From contig DIDE01000050.1 in the NCBI GenBank assembly GCA_002417975.1, positions 1-15,220 of the forward strand: a stretch of DNA of 15,220 nt, given 5' to 3'. Source of the DNA: Eggerthellaceae bacterium UBA5808. GTDB taxonomy: Bacteria > Actinomycetota > Coriobacteriia > Coriobacteriales > Eggerthellaceae. Both the position numbers and the translations under genes were made by a program. Under the pieces are notes generated by a model. That model saw only the letters and a program-made list of their open reading frames with translations. It ran no database searches and was not told the origin of the DNA. Below, one piece after another: positions 8,104 through 14,935 of the stretch (positions are counted from its first letter, which is position 1; every line of letters starts with the position of its first letter).

Positions 8104-9390
8104 CTAGTGCACACTGCAAGAAAGACAGGGATCATAAGCACGAACCATTTTTTCAACATCCATAACAAGTTCGTCCTCGGTTACTCCCTGAGCAACGAGA
8201 CTTGTCGCCATCTTCCTGATGTCAGATTCCATCGCAGCCAAATTCTGTGCCGTTGGAGTAATAATCGACGCATGTTGAACAACGCCTTTATCATCAAGCA
8301 CAAGTTGATGAGCAACGGTGCCACGAGGAGCCTCGGTAACACCTGTTGCAGAGCCAGCACACACCTTAAACGGACGAGGAAGACTCTCTTTTTGATCTCC
8401 TTCTGCCAGTTCACGGCAGAGCTCCGCACAACGCTCAAGAGCATCAACAATTTCAACAGCTTGAGCAACATTGTTACGAAGCGGATTACGCTCAGGCGGA
8501 CGAAGTCCTGCTTTTGCGGCAGCAACTTTTGCCTTAGGTGTCAAGTTTTCCCAAGAGGCGTTAATACGTGCAAGCGCACCAGTCATATAAGGTCGATCGG
8601 TAGACGTTCTTCGCGCAAAGAATGCTGCAGAATGTCCAACCTGATATTCGCTGATATGGTCAGTAATATCATTAGCATCAAATGATTCATCACTGCCAAC
8701 AAAAGTCAACGTATCGCTGGCCTGAACTGGATAAGCACCTGGTTGCGTGAGCGCCATATAATCATTGTCGCTCGCTACATCACAGATATCGAATCCATTA
8801 AACAGATCAACGGTTTCGAGTGCAAAAGGAACCTTTGACTCAAGTTTGTCTGCAAGGTCAAGATACTCTTGCGATGAAATCTCATGAGTAAATCCACCAA
8901 TAACCGCAGTAATCGGATGGATGCTACGCCCACCCACCATGGTGCAAAGTTCATTGCCAAGTGACTTCAGATCAAGCGCCTGCGAAAAAAGCTCAGGGTT
9001 ACTTTTAGAGACAGGAAAAATACTCGTTTCACCCAAATAGTCTGGTGCAGCAAACACAAACAGATGCGCACCATGATTTTGCAGATAAGATCCGTAAATT
9101 AGAAGTTCTCTCAGCATCTTCGTACGTTGTGATAATTCAACACCAAAGATGCGTTCAATCGCCTTAAGATCAGTAACAACGTGGCTGGCTGAGCAGATAC
9201 CGCAGACACGACTCGCAATATAACTTACATCACGATAGCTGCGGCCACGTACCATGCTTTCAAACAAACGGATAGGTTCAACGATGTTCATCTCAACATC
9301 TTTAACCTGTCCCCCTTCGACCACAACATGGACATTGCCGTGTCCTTCGACACGGGCAATATGATCAACATCGATCGTACACTGTGTCAT
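8104..9390 (-). CDS. hydA: NiFe hydrogenase large (alpha) subunit, group 3b sulfhydrogenase type
   Basis: This subunit holds the NiFe(CN)2CO active site that oxidises H2 or reduces protons. The 428-residue protein carries both ligand motifs: RVCGIC at 61-66 (C63, C66) with H70, and DPCLSC at 420-425 (C422, C425) with H428. It also shows the IARVEGHGN start (11-19) common to the family. The chain stops (TAG) immediately after H428. Most NiFe large subunits carry a C-terminal extension removed by a maturation endopeptidase after this histidine; here none is encoded. The ATG follows the hydD stop by two bases, with AGGAGG seven bases upstream. It is the last gene of the beta-gamma-delta-alpha block. 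The 3b assignment rests on the subunit set; 3a and 3d are less likely because their partner subunits differ. Confidence 0.95.
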   Translation of the reverse strand: MTQCTIDVDHIARVEGHGNVHVVVEGGQVKDVEMNIVEPIRLFESMVRGRSYRDVSYIASRVCGICSASHVVTDLKAIERIFGVELSQRTKMLRELLIYGSYLQNHGAHLFVFAAPDYLGETSIFPVSKSNPELFSQALDLKSLGNELCTMVGGRSIHPITAVIGGFTHEISSQEYLDLADKLESKVPFALETVDLFNGFDICDVASDNDYMALTQPGAYPVQASDTLTFVGSDESFDANDITDHISEYQVGHSAAFFARRTSTDRPYMTGALARINASWENLTPKAKVAAAKAGLRPPERNPLRNNVAQAVEIVDALERCAELCRELAEGDQKESLPRPFKVCAGSATGVTEAPRGTVAHQLVLDDKGVVQHASIITPTAQNLAAMESDIRKMATSLVAQGVTEDELVMDVEKMVRAYDPCLSCSVH

Positions 9391-9392
9391 CC

Positions 9393-10211
9393 TTAGGCCT
9401 CCTGGTTCTCATCCTGCGGATGCAGGACATCGTTCGTCTGGTTGAACATCTCGAGCTTTCGATCAAATTCGTCAACCGACAGTCCATAACGCTCGACAAT
9501 CGAGCGAGCCGAATCAAGATTAGCATCTGGAGAGATGCCAGCACATCCATTGCACTCACGGCCAAGACTCGGGCAACGAGCACCACAGCCTGCAGACGTT
9601 ACCATACCAAGACAAATCTTACCTTGGTTATACAAGCAAGTTCGCTCATTCCGTTTGCAATCACCGCAGAGTGTACGCGTTGGCTTAACACGGTTTGATT
9701 CATACAGTGCTTCACCGAGCACTTCGACAAAACGGTCAAACTCGATAGGACAACACAGCACTTGGAAGTCAACATCTATAACATCCGGTACCGAACGAGG
9801 ACTAATAACATGCCCTGCAGCAGCTGGTAAATCCTGATATACCTGTGAAACGCGCTCATCAAAATTATCAGCAGCGATGCCAGGAATGCCCGCAGTATTT
9901 GCGCATGCACCAATGGTAATAACAGCCTTAGCATGAGCACGAACATCCTTAACAAGGTCAACAGATTCTTGCGTAGTAACTGCGCCTTCGATAACAGCAA
10001 CATCATAGGATTCAGGCAAAGGCTCGCTTGAAGTCATGCGCCAATAGCGCAAATCAATCTGACCGAGAACATCCGTAAGGTAACGCTCACGATTGGTAAT
10101 CTGGAGTTGACACCCAAAGCAACTTGCAAGCCCAATAACGATGACACGTGGCATTGGTTTGCACGCACGTTCAACAGAGTTCACACTCGTATTGTTACAG
10201 TAGTTTCTCAT
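9393..10211 (-). CDS. hydD: NiFe hydrogenase small (delta) subunit
   Basis: The small subunit passes electrons from the NiFe site through iron-sulfur clusters to the beta and gamma subunits. With the start used here it has 272 residues. Proximal-cluster ligands are C31 and C34 (SCFGCQLQ), C103 (GACANTAG) and C153 or C154 (CCPIE). A C-terminal set of eight cysteines (182, 185, 192, 200, 209, 213, 220, 223) can bind two more clusters. I chose ATG 10211 because it begins one base after the hydG stop and has AGGGG ten bases upstream; an upstream frame opening to 10277 would overlap hydG without a better ribosome site, and Met20 has none visible. The roughly 20 residues before PRVIVIGLAS are slightly longer than usual. 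No Tat signal is present, so the enzyme is cytoplasmic. Confidence 0.94.
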   Translation of the reverse strand: MRNYCNNTSVNSVERACKPMPRVIVIGLASCFGCQLQITNRERYLTDVLGQIDLRYWRMTSSEPLPESYDVAVIEGAVTTQESVDLVKDVRAHAKAVITIGACANTAGIPGIAADNFDERVSQVYQDLPAAAGHVISPRSVPDVIDVDFQVLCCPIEFDRFVEVLGEALYESNRVKPTRTLCGDCKRNERTCLYNQGKICLGMVTSAGCGARCPSLGRECNGCAGISPDANLDSARSIVERYGLSVDEFDRKLEMFNQTNDVLHPQDENQEA

Positions 10212-10212
10212 C

Positions 10213-11118
10213 TCACATCGACCCCTGAATGTTCTTTGCTTCCCAGTAATTGAATACAGGTCCATCACTGCACACATATTGGTGACCGATCTGGCAATGA
10301 CCGCATTTACCCATGCCGCACTTCATATTGCGCTCGAACGACACGTAGATATGGTCATAGCTAATATGCTTCTTGCGCAGCTCATCGATGACAAACCGGT
10401 ACATAACAGGAGGTCCACAGATAGCGCCAAACGTGTTAGAAGCATCAATATCAAGCTCTGCAATAGGCTTCGTAACTACGCCAACATGGCCATCCCACGT
10501 ATCATCGGGATGATCGACCGTAAGATACAAATCAAAATCAAGACGATGCTGCCACATTTCAAATTGCTCACGAAACATGACCTCTTTAGGGGTACGAGAA
10601 CCATAGATAATCGTTACTTTTCCAAACGATGAACGCTCATCATGGATATTGTTGATAAGTGACCTAAGTGGAGCAATCCCTAGACCGCCAGCAACGCAGA
10701 TAACATCATGCCCTTTCATCTTCTCAAAGGGAAAACCATGACCAAAAGGCCCACGAATACCAACAAGATCGCCACACTGCATATCATGCAGTGCACGTGT
10801 AACAGCACCAGCACGACGAACACACAGCTCAAAAAATCCATGTTTAGATGGAGAACTACTAATCGAAATAGGAGCTTCACCAACACCGAAAACGCTTAGT
10901 TCTACAAACTGTCCAGGCTCATGATGGAACGCTTCACAAATTCGCTCATCAGTAAAACGGAACTCAAACAATTTCTCTGTCGGAGTGAGCTGTTCGATCG
11001 ATGTAATGCGCGCCGACCATGGTCGATACGGATTTGCCTGCATCAATTCCGTTCCCGATATCGGACGAACGTAAGGAGCAAGAGGTTTGACCTGCAACGT
11101 ATTTGATGTATTACTCAT
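10213..11118 (-). CDS. hydG: Hydrogenase gamma subunit, FAD/NAD(P)-binding oxidoreductase with [2Fe-2S] motif
   Basis: This is the flavin subunit that exchanges electrons with NAD(P)(H). It has a ferredoxin-NADP reductase-like fold: an FAD-binding barrel at about 35-125 (PGQFVELSV near 68-76, APISISSSP near 82-90), the nucleotide-binding GGLGIAPLRSL at about 144-154, CGPPVMY near 234-240, and a C-terminal cysteine motif CGMGKCGHC with a fourth Cys (267, 272, 275, 283) for [2Fe-2S], as in PyrK and HydG. The 301-residue frame starts at ATG 11118, overlapping the hydB stop by eight bases, with a G-rich ribosome site about nine bases upstream; a GTG one codon earlier is possible. The name follows Pyrococcus sulfhydrogenase and is not the FeFe-hydrogenase maturase HydG. 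Whether NAD or NADP is used cannot be told from what I see. Confidence 0.93.
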   Translation of the reverse strand: MSNTSNTLQVKPLAPYVRPISGTELMQANPYRPWSARITSIEQLTPTEKLFEFRFTDERICEAFHHEPGQFVELSVFGVGEAPISISSSPSKHGFFELCVRRAGAVTRALHDMQCGDLVGIRGPFGHGFPFEKMKGHDVICVAGGLGIAPLRSLINNIHDERSSFGKVTIIYGSRTPKEVMFREQFEMWQHRLDFDLYLTVDHPDDTWDGHVGVVTKPIAELDIDASNTFGAICGPPVMYRFVIDELRKKHISYDHIYVSFERNMKCGMGKCGHCQIGHQYVCSDGPVFNYWEAKNIQGSM

Positions 11119-12148
11119 CACGATCCGCCCCCTTCTCCTCGAAAAATTTAAGCACTTTAATGGGATTAATATCGGCTTTACATGCCATAACGCAACGTCC
11201 GCAACCTACGCACAGCATGCGGTCATGAGTGGCAAGAAAACCATTAAGTTTATGGTACATACGATGACGTACACGATCGCACGGCGTGGCTCTAAAGTTA
11301 TAGCCACCTGTTACCTGTGCAAACTGGGGCGATGTACATGAATCCCATACGCGTCGGCGAGAACCACCTACACCATCGGGATCGAGTTCATCAACAAGGT
11401 CAAAGCAAAAGCAACTTGGACAAACAGCCGAACATGCAGTGCATGAAAGACATTTTGAACCAAGCTCTTCCCAAAACGGATCATCATGGAACGCATCCAT
11501 CAGCAGCGCGACATCCTGAATCTTAGGGATGTCATGATTAAAACTTTCCTGTCGATGGCGAGCCGCCTGACGGAACGCAAAGCGTTCATCATCGGTAGCA
11601 AGACGCGGGTGACATGATGCTTCAAGAATATTAGCCGCTTCAACACTCGATATGCTGACAAGATACGAGTCGCCAATTTTTGAAAGGAAAAGATCGTATC
11701 CAAAACGAGCCTCATCACTGCCCCATACACGACAGAAACAATTTGGGCCCGGAACGCAACTTACGCCAACAACCAACGTCGAACGACGGCGAGCAACATA
11801 ATAGGGATCAGGACGCTCACAGTCTTTAAATACAAGATCAAGTCTGTTGAGAGCGTTGATATCACACGCATGCACGCCAAAAAGAACGCGCGGAGTGATG
11901 TGCTCCTCATAGTCCGTCACCTCGTTCGTCTGCGCGTTGAAGCGAAGCAAATCTTCCTCCGAAGGAAGAATGTACTTCTTAGGTGAAGAGATCGTCGTAA
12001 CGTAGTTCAGTACCACGTCGTCAGGGGATTCGATCGGAGAAAAGACATAGCCCTGGTCTGATTGAACCGGGGCTACGACTTCGTACGAGTCCATAAACGC
12101 CTGAACGAGTTGCGGGATCTCAGTCGCATCAATCACACGATATAACAT
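11111..12148 (-). CDS. hydB: Hydrogenase beta subunit, 4Fe-4S dicluster electron-transfer protein
   Basis: HydB links the flavin subunit to the hydrogenase core. The 345-residue product ends in two ferredoxin-like cluster motifs: CLSCTACSAVCP (C233, C236, C239, C243) and CVGCGRCVMACKADINP (C313, C316, C319, C323). Additional cysteines (131, 137, 139, 246, 248) lie in the middle, with VHACDINAL at 92-100, as in sulfhydrogenase beta and anaerobic sulfite reductase subunit A proteins. Length fits the family. The ATG has AAGGCGG about eight bases upstream. It is the first gene of the hydrogenase block, 48 bases after ndk, with no clear terminator or promoter between, so co-transcription with ndk is possible. 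AsrA is the main alternative name, but the adjacent NiFe subunits decide it. Confidence 0.93.
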   Translation of the reverse strand: MLYRVIDATEIPQLVQAFMDSYEVVAPVQSDQGYVFSPIESPDDVVLNYVTTISSPKKYILPSEEDLLRFNAQTNEVTDYEEHITPRVLFGVHACDINALNRLDLVFKDCERPDPYYVARRRSTLVVGVSCVPGPNCFCRVWGSDEARFGYDLFLSKIGDSYLVSISSVEAANILEASCHPRLATDDERFAFRQAARHRQESFNHDIPKIQDVALLMDAFHDDPFWEELGSKCLSCTACSAVCPSCFCFDLVDELDPDGVGGSRRRVWDSCTSPQFAQVTGGYNFRATPCDRVRHRMYHKLNGFLATHDRMLCVGCGRCVMACKADINPIKVLKFFEEKGADRDE

Positions 12149-12196
12149 GCAACAAACCGCCTTCCCTTTCTGGACAGGACAGATATTTAGGTGTCC

Positions 12197-12601
12197 TTAA
12201 TCGAAGAAAATGCCGATCTCACGCTCGGCTGACTCCGGAGAATCGGAGCCATGTATTACATTCTCATCCATTACGAGTCCGAAGTCACCACGAATTGTAC
12301 CAGGCGTGGCATCTGCGGGGTTAGTGGCACCCATAAGCGAACGGACCTTAGCAACAGCGCCCTCACCAGAGATAACCATCTTAACAACAGGGCCCGACGT
12401 GATGTAACTGATCAAACCTGCATAGAATGGTTTGCCCTTATGCTCAGCATAATTTGCTTCAGCCTGAGCATTGGTGACCATGCCCATTTCCATACGCTCG
12501 ATCTTGAGACCCGCACGCTCAAAACGATCGATGATTGCGCCGACATGTCCGTTGCGGACACCATCCGGTTTGATCATGCTGTAGGTTTTCTGAACTGCCA
12601 T
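12197..12601 (-). CDS. ndk: Nucleoside diphosphate kinase
   Basis: Ndk moves the gamma-phosphate between nucleoside triphosphates and diphosphates through a phospho-histidine. The 134-residue protein shows the complete fold: TYSMIKPDGVRNG at 6-18 with K11, RSLMGATNPADATPGTIRGD at 87-106, and the active-site NVIHGSDS at 114-121 with catalytic H117. Length is standard for the short bacterial form. The ATG at 12601 has GAAAGGA about ten bases upstream. That ribosome site could pair with the T-run of the hairpin just before it, so expression may be controlled at the leader. The gene lies directly before the hydrogenase block and may share its transcript. Confidence 0.98.
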   Translation of the reverse strand: MAVQKTYSMIKPDGVRNGHVGAIIDRFERAGLKIERMEMGMVTNAQAEANYAEHKGKPFYAGLISYITSGPVVKMVISGEGAVAKVRSLMGATNPADATPGTIRGDFGLVMDENVIHGSDSPESAEREIGIFFD

Positions 12602-12621
12602 AGTAGAAAATTCCTTTCTCG

Positions 12622-12657
12622 AAAAAGGATACGCCCGATGAAACCATCAAGCGTATC
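12622..12657 (-). terminator. Intrinsic terminator (or attenuator) between the TPR gene and ndk
   Basis: On the minus strand GATACGCTTGATG pairs with CATCGGGCGTATC across a GTTT loop, giving 13 pairs including two G-U wobbles, followed at once by CTTTTTC. This is the best terminator shape in the window. It lies 70 bases after the TPR stop and ends about 20 bases before the ndk start, so it either ends the upstream transcript or acts as an attenuator in the ndk leader. Confidence 0.65.
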
Positions 12658-12692
12658 TATTACCCAGATTATTAAGGATCAAAGCGCACCAG

Positions 12693-12720
12693 TCTATAGA
12701 GATCGGTACTGCCCAATCAA
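12693..12720 (-). promoter_or_regulatory. Possible promoter for ndk (and the hydrogenase genes)
   Basis: On the minus strand TTGATT (12715-12720) and TATAGA (12693-12698) are separated by 16 bases, four of six matches to each consensus box. Transcription would begin near 12686 and give a leader of about 85 bases that includes the terminator-like hairpin. The call is weak because nothing but spacing and partial matches supports it. Confidence 0.3.
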
Positions 12721-12727
12721 GGAAAAA

Positions 12728-14098
12728 CTAATTTTGTGAAGCAAAGTACACTTCGACGTTGGAAATCTTCCAACCTAAGCCCGATCGATTCATCGTGATC
12801 TTATATTGAATCTGACCACCAGACGAAGTCATTGCTGTTGCATATACGGTCGAAGAATTCATCGAACGATCCACGCCATCTACGCGTGCACTGGAATCCT
12901 CGACAACAGGCTCAAGCATTGATGCAATCTTATCCGAACTTACATCGCTCGAAAATATTGTCGACGAAGCAGCACTCTTATCGGCAAATAATTCCTTAGC
13001 AACAGTCTCTTGCGTTGGATATCCATAGCCTTGTGTATACATAAAAACGCCGCCAGCAAGAAGAGCAAGCAATAAGATAAAGATAACGACCAGGATTTTA
13101 AGGCCGACATTACGACGTTTGCGATCCTGCTTTGCAACGCCACGACTCCACTGTTCGAGTTCTTCATCAGTTGCATTAAAGAAACGATCTTCGCCGGAGG
13201 AATAATTATCCTGTACTCCATAGCTATCAGCATAGTAATAGGGATTCTGCGCTGCCGTAGCCATATCTGTTTCGTGGTAAACAGGAGCACCATCACCAGG
13301 GACATCAAGTCCGGACATATCAGCTTCGGGAGCAACAGGAAGCGGCGGCTGCGATGTTTCAACAGGCTTCATAACGGCTGTGCCCTGAGCGACTGACCCA
13401 ACAGCACGCTGATAGTCAACACTTGCTGCATCGTTAAGGAAATAGCTCTTATCAGCAAGCGCTTTCTCAAATGCATCAACGGCTTTTTGCATCTGACCTG
13501 TAGCCGTATAAGCCTGACCAAGATTTGCAAACAGCTTATTACGCGTCGTCGGACTCATATTGAACTGCAGAGCACTCTCGTAAGAAGCGACTGCATCAGC
13601 GGGGCGATTAAGCGCCATAAAACAAATACCGAGGTTAAGAAGAGCTGGCGAAGGATTAGGATTTGCATCATCAAGCGCTGCATTGCGAAACGCCGATCCA
13701 GCTTCCGCAGAACGACCAAGCTTCAAATACGCTTTGCCCATACCGTTATAGGCTTTATAGGATGTGCCATATTGCGGATCCGCAATGGCCTTTTTAAACG
13801 AACGTACTGCATCCTCAAAGTCATGAAGCGCAGCATAACAATTACCGAGATTGCAGGTAACAGCACCGCTGCCTCTATACGCAGCATCCGAAGAAGCCTG
13901 CGTATACGCCTGGATAGCCTCATCATAATTGTGAACCTTCATCAGACAATTACCTATCTGATGATACAGAAGCCCAGTTTCACCAGGAGAAAGCGACGAT
14001 TCAGAATCCTGTAGACACTGCGTAAAAAGCTGCAGCGCACTCTGATAATCGCCCCCCGTATAGGCGCGTTTCGCCTGTTGAAAAATGCCATTGTTCAT
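12728..14098 (-). CDS. Membrane-anchored tetratricopeptide (TPR) repeat protein of unknown function
   Basis: With the start used here the protein has 456 residues. Residues about 6-215 form tandem TPR-like units (for example GNCYAALHDFEDAVRSFKKA at about 85-104 and LGQAYTATGQMQKAVDAFEKAL at about 193-214). A Pro/Asp/Tyr-rich linker follows (about 245-310), then a basic KQDRKRRN stop-transfer patch, one membrane segment at about 331-354, and an exported C-terminal domain of about 100 residues ending in beta-like strands (QIQYKITMNRSGLGWKISNVEVYF). The positive patch predicts TPR inside and the C-terminus outside. ATG 14098 has AGAGGAT about ten bases upstream; an in-frame TTG at 14143 would add 15 residues and is less likely. 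It follows the PPIase gene by 59 bases. I do not recognise a specific family; a scaffold or envelope-sensing role would be a guess. Confidence 0.9.
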   Translation of the reverse strand: MNNGIFQQAKRAYTGGDYQSALQLFTQCLQDSESSLSPGETGLLYHQIGNCLMKVHNYDEAIQAYTQASSDAAYRGSGAVTCNLGNCYAALHDFEDAVRSFKKAIADPQYGTSYKAYNGMGKAYLKLGRSAEAGSAFRNAALDDANPNPSPALLNLGICFMALNRPADAVASYESALQFNMSPTTRNKLFANLGQAYTATGQMQKAVDAFEKALADKSYFLNDAASVDYQRAVGSVAQGTAVMKPVETSQPPLPVAPEADMSGLDVPGDGAPVYHETDMATAAQNPYYYADSYGVQDNYSSGEDRFFNATDEELEQWSRGVAKQDRKRRNVGLKILVVIFILLLALLAGGVFMYTQGYGYPTQETVAKELFADKSAASSTIFSSDVSSDKIASMLEPVVEDSSARVDGVDRSMNSSTVYATAMTSSGGQIQYKITMNRSGLGWKISNVEVYFASQN

Positions 14099-14157
14099 CG
14101 AATTCTCTATCCTCTCATAGGACACGGAGTCATTGACCACCAACCACGCATAGTTAG

Positions 14158-14697
14158 CTATGCGTTCTCATTTGCATTTTCGATCGTTATCGACTCGATA
14201 ACATCACCTACACGCAAATTCGAAATAACATCGAGTCCATCAATTGTCTGTCCAAACACAGTATATCCCGAATCCAAAAAGGGCTGAGCGCCTAGACAAA
14301 AATAAAACTGTGATCCTGCAGAATTAGGATCCTGCGAACGAGCCATAGCAAGCGATCCATCAAGATGCTTATTATTTGGGTTAGTTGTATATTCCTCTTT
14401 GATCGTATATCCCGGTCCACCAGTTCCAAGACCCGCAAGAGGATTGCCCTCAGCAGCCTTTACCTGTTCGGAATCGAGATCACGTGTATGAGGGCAGCCG
14501 CCCTGAATGACAAACCCAGGTACATAGCGATGAAATTTCAAATCGTCATAAAACCCTTTTTGGGCAAGCTCAACAAAATTTCCAACATGAATAGGAGCAT
14601 CTTTACCAGCCAATTGCACGCGGATTGTACCTTGAGATGTCTTTAACACGGCGATCTCACTGCCAGAAGGCTTATAGTTCGGTGTGTATTGTGCCAT
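14158..14697 (-). CDS. Cyclophilin-type peptidyl-prolyl cis-trans isomerase
   Basis: The enzyme speeds cis-trans isomerisation of X-Pro bonds during protein folding. The 179-residue product has the cyclophilin core: FHRYVPGFVIQGG at about 55-67, containing the catalytic-type Arg of FHR, then GSLAMARSQDPNSAGSQFYF at about 114-133 and SGYTVFGQ near 143-150. No signal peptide or lipobox is seen, so it should act in the cytoplasm. I chose ATG 14697 because AAGGAG lies eight bases upstream; the frame extends to 14766, but the extra 23 residues do not resemble the family and would nearly reach the tRNA. It precedes the TPR gene and may be transcribed with it. PpiA/PpiB naming is not justified from sequence alone. 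Confidence 0.93.
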   Translation of the reverse strand: MAQYTPNYKPSGSEIAVLKTSQGTIRVQLAGKDAPIHVGNFVELAQKGFYDDLKFHRYVPGFVIQGGCPHTRDLDSEQVKAAEGNPLAGLGTGGPGYTIKEEYTTNPNNKHLDGSLAMARSQDPNSAGSQFYFCLGAQPFLDSGYTVFGQTIDGLDVISNLRVGDVIESITIENANENA

Positions 14698-14781
14698 AGA
14701 TGTCGCTCCTTTATATCTCACCATCATCGTAGTCAATCGATCGAAATACAACCTTTGATCAATCATTAAACATATATGAAA

Positions 14782-14857
14782 TGGTGCCCTCGACAGGATT
14801 CGAACCTGCGACTTTCTGCTCCGGAGGCAGACGCTCTATCCCCTGAGCTACGAGGGC
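14782..14857 (-). tRNA. tRNA-Arg, anticodon CCG
   Basis: The minus strand folds into a full cloverleaf of 76 bases: acceptor GCCCTCG pairs with CGAGGGC, the D arm is GCTC/GAGC, the anticodon arm is TCTGC/GCAGA around loop CTCCGGA, and the T loop is TTCGAAT. The anticodon CCG (plus-strand 14822-14824) reads the arginine codon CGG. The discriminator A and a genome-encoded CCA are present (14785 and 14784-14782). Confidence 0.97.
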
Positions 14858-14871
14858 ACAAAACGTCTACG

Positions 14872-14877
14872 ATTATA
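14872..14877 (-). promoter_or_regulatory. Possible -10 box for the tRNA-Arg gene
   Basis: On the minus strand a perfect TATAAT lies 14 bases before the mature 5' end of the tRNA, a reasonable distance for a short 5' leader. No good -35 box is visible 16-18 bases upstream. The region 14858-14935 is the divergent spacer between this tRNA and the plus-strand methyltransferase gene. Confidence 0.4.
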
Positions 14878-14935
14878 CGCTATTATGTTAAACGTGCTTA
14901 GTTACCTGTAAGAACCCACAAAGGATACCTATTTT

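Noticed and set aside
7975..8685. Plus-strand open frame of 236 codons across the hydA 3' end
   Set aside because: It lies antisense to strongly conserved hydrogenase sequence, has no recognisable domain, and its composition (Arg/Ser/Asn/Cys rich) is what the complementary strand of a coding gene gives.
12177..12196. Short inverted repeat GGACA/TGTCC between ndk and hydB, with GGACA doubled
   Set aside because: It has only five pairs, a 10-base loop and no T-run; this is expected by chance in a gap this size.
12251..12739. Plus-strand open frame of 162 codons antisense to ndk
   Set aside because: It covers ndk and its leader in antisense. There is no domain pattern, and ndk is complete and certain.
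13487..14014. Plus-strand open frame of 175 codons antisense to the TPR gene
   Set aside because: It is Ile/Arg/Lys rich and repetitive in step with the TPR units on the other strand, so it looks like a mirror of the real gene.
14703..14735. TTGACT and TATAAA boxes just before the PPIase gene
   Set aside because: The spacing is only 15 bases, and the implied start of transcription would fall inside or after the ribosome site, cutting it off.
14698..14766. Upstream extension of the PPIase frame
   Set aside because: The extra 23 residues do not resemble the family, whereas ATG 14697 has a near-ideal AAGGAG eight bases upstream.
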